DNA of 64,000 nt from JANNBN01 sp031430595 (GTDB lineage Bacteria > Actinomycetota > Acidimicrobiia > Acidimicrobiales > JANYDT01): the NCBI GenBank assembly GCA_031430595.1, contig JANPBU010000030.1, forward strand, positions 157,910 to 221,909, in the 5' to 3' direction. The notes beneath the pieces were generated by a model that was not told the origin of the DNA, did not search any database, and was given only the letters and a program-made list of their open reading frames with translations. Each line of letters starts with the position of its first letter. Position 1 is the stretch's first letter. Shown here piece after piece: positions 49,739 to 57,945 of the stretch. The position numbers were made by a program, and so were the translations under genes.

Positions 49739-50424
49739 GCCAGTGTTTCGGCCAAGTCGGATTTCAAGATGTAGCCAGCACCGCGAATCGTTTGCAGATT
49801 TGCCCGCCCGAACGGTCGGTCGATCTTTTCTCTGAGGTACCTCACGTACACATCAACAACGTTTGAGGTTCCGTCGTAGGCAAAGTCCCATACATGTTCG
49901 AGCAGGTGCGAACGGCTGAGTACGCGTTCAGGGTTTTTGAGAAATTCAATGAGCAATGAAAATTCAGTTGGCGACAATTCGATGGGCTGCCCGGCCCGAG
50001 AAACGGTTCGGGTCGCCGGATCAAGGGTGATGTCGTCGATGGTGAGAACGGTCGGCCGTTCAGTTGGTTCACGTCGCGTAATGGCACGAATGCGGGCAAA
50101 CAACTCGACGAGCGCAAACGGTTTTGTAAGGTAATCGTCTGCCCCTGCATCGAGACCCTTGACCCGGTCATCGATGGCGTCACGTGCCGTGAGTAAAAGA
50201 ATCGGGCTCCATCGGCCGCGTTCTCGTGCGGTTCGACACACTTCAAAACCGTTGGGGGCCGGGATCATCACGTCGAGAACAACGGCATCGTAATCAGTTT
50301 CGGTGATTGCCCACAGGGCGTCTTCCCCGTTAGCAGCCGAATCGACGGCATAACCCTCGCGGGTTAACGCTCGTTGCAGCAGATCGGCCATTGCTGGATC
50401 GTCTTCAACTACAAGGAGGCGCAT
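49735..50424 (-). CDS. OmpR-family response regulator (MprA-like)
   Basis: 229 residues. The receiver has the acidic pair VVEDDP, phospho-Asp in YDAVVLDVMIP, Thr in LLTARD and Lys in DDYLTKPF. The C-terminal winged helix ends IRGAGYILKSDLAETLA, typical of OmpR/PhoB. It is the first gene of the two-component operon. A CAGCC/GGCTG hairpin lies 11-23 nt before the ATG with no clear SD, so translation may be controlled or leaderless. The htrA gene next door makes MprAB-like envelope stress control likely. Confidence 0.93.
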   Translation of the reverse strand: MRLLVVEDDPAMADLLQRALTREGYAVDSAANGEDALWAITETDYDAVVLDVMIPAPNGFEVCRTARERGRWSPILLLTARDAIDDRVKGLDAGADDYLTKPFALVELFARIRAITRREPTERPTVLTIDDITLDPATRTVSRAGQPIELSPTEFSLLIEFLKNPERVLSRSHLLEHVWDFAYDGTSNVVDVYVRYLREKIDRPFGRANLQTIRGAGYILKSDLAETLA

Positions 50425-50523
50425 ACTTATTCAGCCTACGGCTGGCTGGATGACAGCAAAGTGAGAAAGCGCTGAACAATTTTGCAACGAGGCTTAGCTG
50501 GCGTTTATGCAACGAAGAGTGGT

Positions 50524-50556
50524 GGCCAGGGAGACTCGGCGGAAGTCTCCCTGGCC
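50524..50556 (+). ncRNA. Hairpin 1 of a candidate structured RNA
   Basis: A perfect 13-bp stem GGCCAGGGAGACT/AGTCTCCCTGGCC with the loop CGGCGGA. No T-run follows, so it is not a typical terminator. Read on the plus strand, the loop sequence is the same as in hairpin 2 at 50601-50625, while the stems differ, which suggests a loop recognised as RNA. No known riboswitch motif was recognised. Confidence 0.55.
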
Positions 50557-50600
50557 GGCGCTTGCGCACCCTTCCTGCCTGGGCAAGCCACAGACAGGGC

Positions 50601-50625
50601 GCTTGTTCTCGGCGGAAGAACAAGC
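50601..50625 (+). ncRNA. Hairpin 2 of a candidate structured RNA
   Basis: A perfect 9-bp stem GCTTGTTCT/AGAACAAGC with the identical loop CGGCGGA. It lies 44 bp after hairpin 1 and about 97 bp before the GTG start of the XRE-like gene. A purine-rich GGCGGA loop could act as an SD-like or protein-binding site. Confidence 0.55.
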
Positions 50626-50722
50626 TGGAGCGAATATACCATAGGAAAAATTCATGAGAACAGGTTGCGAGACAAAGTAATTATTTCTCAAGAGTTCACT
50701 CTGCGTGGTCGAGTGTTGTGGA

Positions 50723-51337
50723 GTGATTCACGTTCGCCAAGACCTCTCGTTAATCACCCCATCGCGTCTTGGGCCCTTTCTCGGTGAAGCCAGACGCATG
50801 ATTGGGCTTTCCCTCGTTGATTTAGTCGGAGCCATCGACGGGTTACTTACTCAACACGAATTGCGGCTGCTCGAAAGCGGTCGACTTTGTCCGACCGATG
50901 AGCAGGTACGCGCGCTTGCAGTTGTGTTGCATCTTCCACTCGAGAAAGTAGTTCCGGGCCGGGTTCGACTCATCGTTGACGTTGCCCAAGGGCAAATGGT
51001 CACAAGCGGCACTGTCGTGACGTTCGTACCTCAGGCCGAGCCCGATGATGTATTGCTGAATTACCTGGCCTGTATCGCAACGTGTCGACGAACCCGTCCG
51101 GGTACCTACGTTGCCCCTCGACTTGATGATCTTGAAGTGCTTGGGGTAGCGCTCGACGAAACATCGATGTGGGTTCGCCAACGCCTTGCAGTTTTGAGCC
51201 GTGAAGAACGCGACCGAATCAGAGTCAGAGCCCGTTCCGTCACGCAACGGTCGATGCTTCCAAGTTTGGGACTATTCGTTGCCTACACCAGCGTCGGTGC
51301 CCTTTTGCTCGTTGATGCAGAGGCAAACTTGCACTAA
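50723..51337 (+). CDS. XRE-like helix-turn-helix protein
   Basis: 204 residues from GTG 50723 (VIHVRQDLS); GTG 50705 in the same frame is possible. The N-terminal LGPFLGEARRMIGLSLVDLVGAIDGLLTQHELRLLESGRLCPTDEQVRALAVVLHLPLEKVVP looks like a Cro/C1-type HTH. The middle and C-terminal parts (TSGTVVTFVPQAEPDDVLLNYLACIATCRRTRPGTYV... and EERDRIRVRARSVTQR) are unassigned. It may bind DNA as a regulator. Its upstream spacer holds the twin hairpins. Its 3' end overlaps the convergent FrhB-like gene by 4 bp. Confidence 0.7.
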   Translation: MIHVRQDLSLITPSRLGPFLGEARRMIGLSLVDLVGAIDGLLTQHELRLLESGRLCPTDEQVRALAVVLHLPLEKVVPGRVRLIVDVAQGQMVTSGTVVTFVPQAEPDDVLLNYLACIATCRRTRPGTYVAPRLDDLEVLGVALDETSMWVRQRLAVLSREERDRIRVRARSVTQRSMLPSLGLFVAYTSVGALLLVDAEANLH

Positions 51338-52545
51338 ACCGCTTCGGCCACCACTGGAGGCTTTGGTTTTGGAGGTGGAATTCCGAGGCGAGGTGAGGTG
51401 AAATTGACTGACTCGGGCCATCGTCGCCGGCTCACAATTGAAAGCTTGCGGAGTAACTCAATCGCAGCCGGGTCATCGTCGCCGGGCCGGGCTTCGATGA
51501 CACCTTCTTCAAGCATCTCGATCATCATTTTGCGCCCAAGGTCTGTTCGAACAATAGTCAACGTCCAGTCGGTAAACGCCCCGATACCGCCAGTTGAAAT
51601 GTCGGCGTGTTCTGCAGCAAAGTCAGGACACGTCAAACAGCCTTGGCGAGTCCACGCGTGACACTCTTTGAGATTTACCTCGTGGTAGCTACCATCTTTC
51701 ATCCAGATTTGAAAGACGCCCTTGATGTTCATCTTGACCATGTCTTGCTTTTTCAACCCATACTTCGCTTCGAACAGTTCTTCGAAAATCGCATCGTCGA
51801 ATGTTTTTGAGCACAGCAAGCCAATATTCAAAGCGAACTTACGAGCTGGTTTTCCGGCCTTTCGAGCGTTCATCACCGGCGGCACCGATGACATACAGCT
51901 CATGCCCACCAGAGCCAGCTTTTCGAGACCCAAACCGACCGCTTCTGCATACGCCATTGAATTGGCACTGTAGGTATACCTACTACCAGCAGCGGCAAGT
52001 ACTTCTTCGCGGGTGCGAGCAACGCCGGGGATCGCTTTCCAGCTTGTTCCGTCGCCTTCGAGGTAGCTCACGAGAGCACCGTCGATGTATCCCTTTTCGA
52101 GAGCCCAAATCAGCATGGCCGAAACCACTCCGCCGTCTTGGCCCTTTTCATGCACGTACTTTTCGCTGGCCCGAGCCAAAACAATATCCTTCGAGATTCC
52201 GTCGACCTCTGCAGGTGTACGAATCCGTTTGAACATATGGGTGTCGATTTCGGTTTCCCACGCTCGAAACCGAGGGCACGCCCGGGTGCAACTGGTACAA
52301 CCCCGGTCACCATGGCCGCATCCACCCGGGCCGTCTTCTGCTTCAAGATGAAACGGCTTGTACACGCCGTTTGTATCGTCGTAACCAAGAACGTCGTGCG
52401 GGCAGGCAATTACGCAGCCTGCACAACCCGTGCACAGGCCGCTTGTCACAACTTCATCCCACAGGTGTGCCCAGTGTGATTTGTCTGGTTTGACCCTTGC
52501 GGTGGTCGCTTCGACGGGGGCGGCGTCTTGTTCTACAACACTCAT
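51334..52545 (-). CDS. Coenzyme F420-linked hydrogenase/dehydrogenase beta-subunit family (FrhB-like)
   Basis: 403 residues. The N-terminus has two ferredoxin-like motifs, CTGCAGCVIACPHDVLGYD (about 38-55) and CGHGDRGCTSCTRACPRF (about 76-93). The FrhB N- and C-terminal domains follow (GQDGGVVSAMLIWALEKGYIDGALVS..., ALVGMSCMSSVPPVMNARKAG, and ECHAWTRQGCLTCPDFAAEHADISTGGIGAF). Such proteins use F420 or flavin to move electrons. The order on the minus strand is unknown membrane protein (52566-53228), then this gene (20-bp gap). Substrate unknown. Confidence 0.88.
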   Translation of the reverse strand: MSVVEQDAAPVEATTARVKPDKSHWAHLWDEVVTSGLCTGCAGCVIACPHDVLGYDDTNGVYKPFHLEAEDGPGGCGHGDRGCTSCTRACPRFRAWETEIDTHMFKRIRTPAEVDGISKDIVLARASEKYVHEKGQDGGVVSAMLIWALEKGYIDGALVSYLEGDGTSWKAIPGVARTREEVLAAAGSRYTYSANSMAYAEAVGLGLEKLALVGMSCMSSVPPVMNARKAGKPARKFALNIGLLCSKTFDDAIFEELFEAKYGLKKQDMVKMNIKGVFQIWMKDGSYHEVNLKECHAWTRQGCLTCPDFAAEHADISTGGIGAFTDWTLTIVRTDLGRKMMIEMLEEGVIEARPGDDDPAAIELLRKLSIVSRRRWPESVNFTSPRLGIPPPKPKPPVVAEAV

Positions 52546-52565
52546 GTACCCGAACGTAGCGCTTC

Positions 52566-53228
52566 TTAGGGCGTAGGCGGAGCGGCTGGAGTTGGCGGTG
52601 GCGGAGGCGGCATATGGTCCGCGACGGTTTCAGTGACAGTTCCAGTGACCGTTTCTGAAGTTTTTGCTGCCTCTTTGGTCGCTTCTTTCGCAGAGTCGAC
52701 TGCCGTCTTTGCTGCACCCGAAACTTGGGTGCTGACCTGCTTGAGTTGCGATTGAACCTGATTCATCTTTCCGCCCTTCTCGGTGAACTTGAGAAAGCCA
52801 CCGGCCCCGAACGCGAGTGCGGCCAGCGTGGCAATGAACAAGCCGAATGCTCGATTGACGGAGATTCCAATCGAATTGCTATCACCCTCACCAATGAGCA
52901 GCTTCAGCGTGACCAACAAACCAACCAGCCCAGCACCGACGAGATACAGCACCGGAATTTCGTCGGGTAACTTCACGCCCGGCGCAAACAAACGGACCGC
53001 AATCCAAGCAAGTATCCCCAAAACAATCAGGAATGGCAGGCGACCCCAGAGAAAACCTACGTCCCAACCGTTGCCACCCCCAAAGTCATTTCCGATTCCC
53101 AAGGCTCCGTCAACACTGATTTTGAACCAGTTGATGAAGGTAGAGACCATGAACACGAGGCCTGAGCCCCCTAAGACTTTGTCGGCCAAGGTGAGTTTCG
53201 AGATGTCGACTTTGTTGGCTTCGCTCAT
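52566..53228 (-). CDS. Membrane protein with coiled C-terminus, unknown
   Basis: 220 residues from ATG 53228, after GGAGGACGCA (SD). Four spans (about residues 18-40, 58-80, 95-115 and 125-150) are followed by a helical tail with Ala/Gln/Thr/Lys-rich VQSQLKQVSTQVSGAAKTAVDSAKEATKEAAKTSE and a final Pro-rich segment PPPPPPTPAAPPTP. No family was recognised. It is the first gene of a two-gene unit with the FrhB-like gene and is divergent from the glycosylase gene. Earlier in-frame codons up to 53297 are not supported by an SD. Confidence 0.7.
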   Translation of the reverse strand: MSEANKVDISKLTLADKVLGGSGLVFMVSTFINWFKISVDGALGIGNDFGGGNGWDVGFLWGRLPFLIVLGILAWIAVRLFAPGVKLPDEIPVLYLVGAGLVGLLVTLKLLIGEGDSNSIGISVNRAFGLFIATLAALAFGAGGFLKFTEKGGKMNQVQSQLKQVSTQVSGAAKTAVDSAKEATKEAAKTSETVTGTVTETVADHMPPPPPPTPAAPPTP

Positions 53229-53340
53229 TGCGTCCTCCGGTGGTTGGGCTTCCGGTGTCAGCCCGTTATGTGTCAGTCTGACAGCTACCAGCTTCACAAA
53301 CCGCGATCACCGTTATCTCTCTTCCGAAAGAGCACCCAAT

Positions 53341-54141
53341 TTGCCAGAGATGATTGAGGTCGAGTCCTACCGGCTCGCCGCCGCAAGGGTTGTGGGCCGC
53401 CGAATAGTTTCGGTTGACGCCAACGATGATTGGTATCTCAAGAAAGCGACCACACCAGGTCTGCTTACCGCCGTTCTCAGTGAAACTCTGCCGGCGTCGG
53501 TGCGTCGGATCGGAAAACTATTGCTGATGGACGTTGCCGAAACCAGCGGAGCTGATGTCAAAGCGACAATCGGAATGAGGTTTGGGATGACCGGTCGCTT
53601 GGTCGTCGACGGGGTTTGCGATCTTGGCGAATTGCTCTATTCGTCGCACCGAAACGATCCGAAGTTCACCAGGTTCGCGCTTGGTTTTGATGACGGAGGA
53701 ACATTAGAAATTTCTGACCCTCGACGCTTGGGTGGGATCGAACTTGACCCCGATGTGTCAGAACTGGGCGTCGATGCACTTTGCGTTTCGCTGGAGGCGC
53801 TCACGAGTTTGCTCCGTGGAAGTAAAACAACATTGAAGGCGCGCTTACTTGATCAAGGCCGGATCGCAGGTATCGGAAATCTGATTGCTGACGAACTGCT
53901 GTGGCAGGCCCGCCTGGCCCCAAACCGGTCCGCATCGTCGCTGTCACCAAATGACGTGTCGACGTTGCATTCCGTCATGAGATCAACAATCGTTGAGTTG
54001 ACATCGCGAGGTGGCTCGCACCTCGGTGATTTGATGACGTCGCGAGGACGAGGGTCGCTTTGCCCTCGCTGCGGAACCGGTTTGAGTCGCGATACCGTTG
54101 GTGGACGTACGACCTACTGGTGCCCGATAGAACAAATCTAG
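53341..54141 (+). CDS. Fpg/Nei-family DNA glycosylase
   Basis: 266 residues from TTG 53341, giving (M)PEMIEVESYR with the catalytic Pro2-Glu3 after Met removal. The H2TH motif reads KTTLKARLLDQGRIAGIGNLIADELLWQARLAP, and the C-terminal zinc finger reads CPRCGTGLSRDTVGGRTTYWCPIEQI. The fourth finger Cys is missing (CPIE instead of CPxC). Such enzymes excise oxidised bases and nick at abasic sites. The long upstream frame (to 52783) is antisense to the membrane protein and is rejected. The TTG start is fixed by the PE dipeptide. Confidence 0.9.
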   Translation: MPEMIEVESYRLAAARVVGRRIVSVDANDDWYLKKATTPGLLTAVLSETLPASVRRIGKLLLMDVAETSGADVKATIGMRFGMTGRLVVDGVCDLGELLYSSHRNDPKFTRFALGFDDGGTLEISDPRRLGGIELDPDVSELGVDALCVSLEALTSLLRGSKTTLKARLLDQGRIAGIGNLIADELLWQARLAPNRSASSLSPNDVSTLHSVMRSTIVELTSRGGSHLGDLMTSRGRGSLCPRCGTGLSRDTVGGRTTYWCPIEQI

Positions 54142-54223
54142 CGAGGCCAGCTTTGCCTATCGGCGTGCCTGGATCATCATCGAGCGCCTTTAGGGCGATT
54201 GAGCGCCGCATACACTTTACCTT

Positions 54224-55897
54224 GTGTCCGGGTCTCTCATTGCGCGCGACGTCACGGTGCACCGGGGGCGCCAATTGGTTCTTGATGCAGTGACACTCGC
54301 CCTCGACGCCGGGCATCGGGTAGGCCTGGTGGGGCCGAACGGGGTGGGAAAGTCGACGTTACTCAACGTGCTTGGCGGATTTGTGACGGCTGATTCAGGT
54401 CGCATCGAACGACGGCCTCGTGACGCTACGGTTGGTTTGTTGGCCCAAGAGCCCGAGCGCCAGCCGGGCGAAACGGTGCGAGACATGGTGCGTCGTCGAG
54501 CCGGAATCACCGCTGCAAACACCGACCTCGACGTTGCGACCGAGGCCCTGGCTGCTGGGGCTGAGGGTGCTGGCGAAACCTATTCCGAAGTTCTTGAACG
54601 ATGGCTGGCACTTGGCGCCGATAATTTTGAAGCACGGTTGGCAACCGTGTGGAACGACCTTGGCCTTGAAGCAGATCGGCTCGACCGTGACACCGGTGTG
54701 TTGTCGGGCGGTGAAGCGGCACGAGCTTCGCTCGCGACCCTGATGCTGGCCCGCTTTGACGTGCTGCTTTTAGACGAGCCAACCAACGACCTTGACCTTG
54801 ACGGTCTTGATCGGCTCGAACAATTCGTGGTGAATTCACCGCAGGCAATGTTGATTGTGAGCCACGATCGAACGTTTCTTGAGCGGGTGGTTACCGACGT
54901 TGTCGAGCTGGACGAGCAGTCGCATAAGGCCGTGTCGTTCAGCGGCGGCTGGCTTTCCTATCAAGACGAGCGGGCCGTGTCGCGTCGCCACGCAACCGAA
55001 AAGTTTGAGCAGTATGTCGAGACCAGAGACCAACTCGCAGGTCGCTCGCAACGCGAACGTGAGTGGGCCACACAGGGTGCCTCAAAAGCCAAAAAGAAAC
55101 CGGCAGACAACGACAAACACGTGAAAGCGTTCAAGGTCAATCAGACAGAACAACTCGCTGGACGCGCCGCTCGAACTCAACGCCAGATTGACCGCCTCGA
55201 AGTAGTTGAAAAGCCTTGGGAGGGTTGGCGTCTGTCATTTCGAGTTGGTTCAGGGTCTCGGAGTGGCGACTTTGTTGCTTCGTTGACCAATGCCGTTGTT
55301 GACCGCGGATCGTTCACACTTGGCCCCATATCTCTGGAAGTTGGCTGGGCTGAACGCATTGCATTGGTGGGTTCCAATGGAAGTGGCAAGACAACGTTGC
55401 TTGGTGCCCTATTCGGACGCATTCCACTCGACGGTGGCACCCATCGAATAGGGCCATCGGTTCGTATCGGCGAACTTGACCAGGCTCGCCGCAGATTTGA
55501 CCAGGCGATTGCCGGCCAATCTGCTGGGATGGTGACTATCGGTCGGTTGTTTATGGACGGAACAGGGATGACGGTATCTGACACACGAACTCTGTTGGCG
55601 AAGTTTGGTATTGACGCCGATCGAGTAGATCGTCCGGCATCGACGCTGTCACCCGGCGAACGAACCCGAGCAACGTTGGCCCTGCTTCAGGCGAACGAAG
55701 TGAACTGTTTCGTGCTTGACGAACCGACCAACCACCTTGATCTTCCCGCCATTGAACAGCTTGAAGCTGCCCTTGAAGATTTTCCCGGCACCGTTTTGCT
55801 TGTTTCGCACGACCGTCGGCTACTCGAACGAGTCGCTGTGACGCGCCGAATCGAACTGCGGTCAGGTCAGATTTTCGATGACCGATCTCTGGCGTGA
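54224..55897 (+). CDS. ABC-F family ATPase
   Basis: 557 residues from GTG 54224. Two ABC domains: the first has Walker A GPNGVGKST, signature LSGGEAARASLA and Walker B LLLDEPTNDLDLDGLDRLE; the second has GSNGSGKTT, LSPGERTRATLA and FVLDEPTNHLDLPAIEQLE. A Lys-rich linker (about 255-310) separates them. There are no membrane spans, as in ABC-F ribosome-associated proteins (e.g. EttA, or antibiotic protection). The specific role is unknown. It ends 148 bp before the acyl-CoA dehydrogenase start. Confidence 0.94.
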   Translation: MSGSLIARDVTVHRGRQLVLDAVTLALDAGHRVGLVGPNGVGKSTLLNVLGGFVTADSGRIERRPRDATVGLLAQEPERQPGETVRDMVRRRAGITAANTDLDVATEALAAGAEGAGETYSEVLERWLALGADNFEARLATVWNDLGLEADRLDRDTGVLSGGEAARASLATLMLARFDVLLLDEPTNDLDLDGLDRLEQFVVNSPQAMLIVSHDRTFLERVVTDVVELDEQSHKAVSFSGGWLSYQDERAVSRRHATEKFEQYVETRDQLAGRSQREREWATQGASKAKKKPADNDKHVKAFKVNQTEQLAGRAARTQRQIDRLEVVEKPWEGWRLSFRVGSGSRSGDFVASLTNAVVDRGSFTLGPISLEVGWAERIALVGSNGSGKTTLLGALFGRIPLDGGTHRIGPSVRIGELDQARRRFDQAIAGQSAGMVTIGRLFMDGTGMTVSDTRTLLAKFGIDADRVDRPASTLSPGERTRATLALLQANEVNCFVLDEPTNHLDLPAIEQLEAALEDFPGTVLLVSHDRRLLERVAVTRRIELRSGQIFDDRSLA

Positions 55898-56045
55898 ATC
55901 GCCCGACTCAGAATCGCCCCAGTCAGAATCACCCCGCCGTGAACCTGTGGCACACGACTTCGGCGAAGGGTTGGGCGTCTTGCGGCCGGCTTCGCAAACC
56001 CGAATAGGTACTCAGGTTCGGTTGTTGCCTAACATGGGTATCACT

Positions 56046-57293
56046 ATGTCGATGACGCTTGATTACACCGCTGAAGCCGAAGCCTTTCGGGTTGAAATTC
56101 GCGAATGGTTGGCTTCGAACCTACCTGCGGGTTGGGGCGATGACGATTTCGAACTTTCCGCCGATGCGCGGAAAGAATTCAATGAAACCTGGCCAGCCAA
56201 GCTGTACGGCGGCGGTTGGATTTGCGCAGCTTGGCCGACGGAATATGGTGGAAAGGGCCTCTCAACCATGGAAAATGTGGTGTTGGCCGAAGAGTTTGCT
56301 GCGGTGAAAGCCCCGTTGCGAGCCGACTTCTTTGGCGACACCCTTGTTGGTCCCACCATTCTTCAATACGGAACTGAAGAACAAAAGAAGCACTTCCTTC
56401 CGCAGATCTTGAAGGGTCAGGTTCGATGGTGCCAGGGTTTCTCTGAGCCGAACTCGGGTTCTGACCTTGCGAGCTTGAAAACGAGTGCCGTGCTCGATGG
56501 TGACGAATGGGTCATTAACGGTCAAAAGGTTTGGACGACCGGTGCTCAACATGCCGACTATGTGTTCTTGCTCGCTCGCACCGACCCCGATGCGCCGAAA
56601 CACAAAGGAATTTCCTATCTACTCGTACCAATGCGCCAGCCAGGTGTTGAGGTGCGTCCGATCGTGCAACCAGACGGAACAGCGGAGTTCAACGAAGTCT
56701 TCTTCGATAACGCTCGATGCCCGAAAGACAACGTTGTTGGCGGTGTCAATAACGGATGGGTGGTTACGAACGCGACCCTTGCTCACGAACGCGGTATGAG
56801 CGCAACAACGAGCTACCGAAGATTCGAAGATGAATACAACCTGATGGTTGATATGGCGACCGCAAACGGCACCATCACCGACGCAAAGATTCGTCAGCGA
56901 TTGATGCAGTACTTCTCAAAGATTCAGATACTTCGTATCAACGGACTTCGTTCGTTGTCGACGACCCTGGCTGGCCGCAAAGATCCGTCAATGGCCGCTC
57001 TTGGGGTGACCAACAAAATGTTTTGGTCAGAAATGCACCGCGATGCAATGGAACTCGCGCTCGATATCAACGGTGCGTCTTCGATGCTCATTGATGCCGG
57101 ACACCCATCAGGTGCCTGGCCCGGTAACCAGCGCATCAAACGTCGAGACGGTTACCCGACCAGCTCAATGATGTCGTCGTTCTTCTTTTCGCGATCAGAA
57201 ACTATTTGGGGAGGAGCCGCCGAGATTCAGCGAAATATTGTCGGTGAGCGAGTACTCGGGCTTCCGAAGGAACCGAAAGCCCCCGGCGAATAA
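56046..57293 (+). CDS. Acyl-CoA dehydrogenase
   Basis: 415 residues from ATG 56046 (MSMTLDYTAEAEAF); ATG 56034 and 56052 are also in frame. ACAD domains: GGGWICAAWPTEYGGKGLSTMENVVLAEEFAA, FAD/beta region VRWCQGFSEPNSGSDLASLKTSAVLDGDEWVINGQKVWTTGAQHADYVFLLARTD, FDNARCPKDNVVGG, and C-terminal ETIWGGAAEIQRNIVGERVLGLPKEP. It is FAD-dependent and ETF-linked. It probably takes part in fatty acid or lipid breakdown, but the substrate cannot be told. The frame's upstream extension is poor and contains a small TCAGAATCGCCCC repeat. Confidence 0.92.
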   Translation: MSMTLDYTAEAEAFRVEIREWLASNLPAGWGDDDFELSADARKEFNETWPAKLYGGGWICAAWPTEYGGKGLSTMENVVLAEEFAAVKAPLRADFFGDTLVGPTILQYGTEEQKKHFLPQILKGQVRWCQGFSEPNSGSDLASLKTSAVLDGDEWVINGQKVWTTGAQHADYVFLLARTDPDAPKHKGISYLLVPMRQPGVEVRPIVQPDGTAEFNEVFFDNARCPKDNVVGGVNNGWVVTNATLAHERGMSATTSYRRFEDEYNLMVDMATANGTITDAKIRQRLMQYFSKIQILRINGLRSLSTTLAGRKDPSMAALGVTNKMFWSEMHRDAMELALDINGASSMLIDAGHPSGAWPGNQRIKRRDGYPTSSMMSSFFFSRSETIWGGAAEIQRNIVGERVLGLPKEPKAPGE

Positions 57294-57339
57294 CCGTCAG
57301 ACCGCCTGTCGGGCAATGGACTAAAAACGGAACTTGCTC

Positions 57340-57945
57340 TCAGATTTGGTTCGACACCGAATCGATGGTGCCGTGGGTGTGCGCCGGGGTCATCCCGAGT
57401 GCGCCGCCAATGTTCATGAGCAACCTGCGCTGTTCCTCGCTTAGGCGACCGGTGTCGCCGAATGCAATGAGGGTAAGGCGGGCAACCAGGCCCTCTGAAT
57501 ATCCGGGTTGCGAGTAGTCAGCCGTAGCACTGAGTAGCTGGGGAAGTGAGGCTATATCGAGTTGAGCGAGGTCGGTGAGTAGCGCCGACTCGGTATAGGT
57601 AGGAAAGTACTCGTTGACTGTAGACAGACCCTGCTCTTGGCTTTTTGCGTTGTGGCCGCCCACTCGCATGACCGAAATAACTGATGCGCGGATCGCCTCG
57701 GCCCAATTGCTTCCCTGTGCCGCAGCTGTTGGGCGGGTGAGTATCACCTCGTCGTATTGGGCGGTGCAACTGACACATTCAACAACGTTTCCGTGTTTCT
57801 TCAGCGGTATGAGTGGAACAAAGAACAGGGTAAAAAATCGTTGAGCTGAACGAAGCCGGTACGGCCGATCGGCGCCTTCTTGCGGGCAAAGAAACACCCC
57901 GGTGGAAAGCGTACGAAAGATAACGCGAAAACCCCAAATGATCAT
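57340..57945 (-). CDS. Zinc-ribbon protein with TerB-like C-domain
   Basis: 201 residues. The N-terminal about 70 are a zinc-ribbon membrane-associated domain of the kind FLCPQEGADRPYRLRSAQRFFTLFFVPLIPLKKHGNVVECVSCTAQYDE, with CxxC-like Cys residues (CPQ and CVSC). The C-terminal part (VARLTLIAFGDTGRLSEEQRRLLMNIGGALGMTPAHTHGTI) resembles a TerB/DjlA helical domain. Function unknown. It overlaps the upstream gene by 4 bp (57942-57945) and is the last gene of the hisD-like operon. Confidence 0.7.
   Translation of the reverse strand: MIIWGFRVIFRTLSTGVFLCPQEGADRPYRLRSAQRFFTLFFVPLIPLKKHGNVVECVSCTAQYDEVILTRPTAAAQGSNWAEAIRASVISVMRVGGHNAKSQEQGLSTVNEYFPTYTESALLTDLAQLDIASLPQLLSATADYSQPGYSEGLVARLTLIAFGDTGRLSEEQRRLLMNIGGALGMTPAHTHGTIDSVSNQI

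Larger units (their letters stand above)
50425..50722. other. 298-bp gap with a candidate structured RNA
   Basis: The spacer between the response regulator (minus) and the XRE-like gene (plus) has no ORF of merit but dense inverted repeats. Hairpin 1 (50524-50556) and hairpin 2 (50601-50625) are reported separately; between them GCTTGC (50560-50565) pairs with GCAAGC (50583-50588). The unit could be the 5' leader of the XRE-like gene or an independent small RNA; strand is unproven. Confidence 0.5.

Noticed and set aside
50524..50625. The twin hairpins as intrinsic terminators
   Set aside because: No T-run follows either hairpin, no gene ends just before them on the plus strand, and both carry the same loop.
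55878..56045. N-terminal extension of the acyl-CoA dehydrogenase (DSESPQSESPRR...)
   Set aside because: It overlaps the ABC-F gene end, is not seen in the family, and contains a small DNA repeat; ATG 56046 is the better start.
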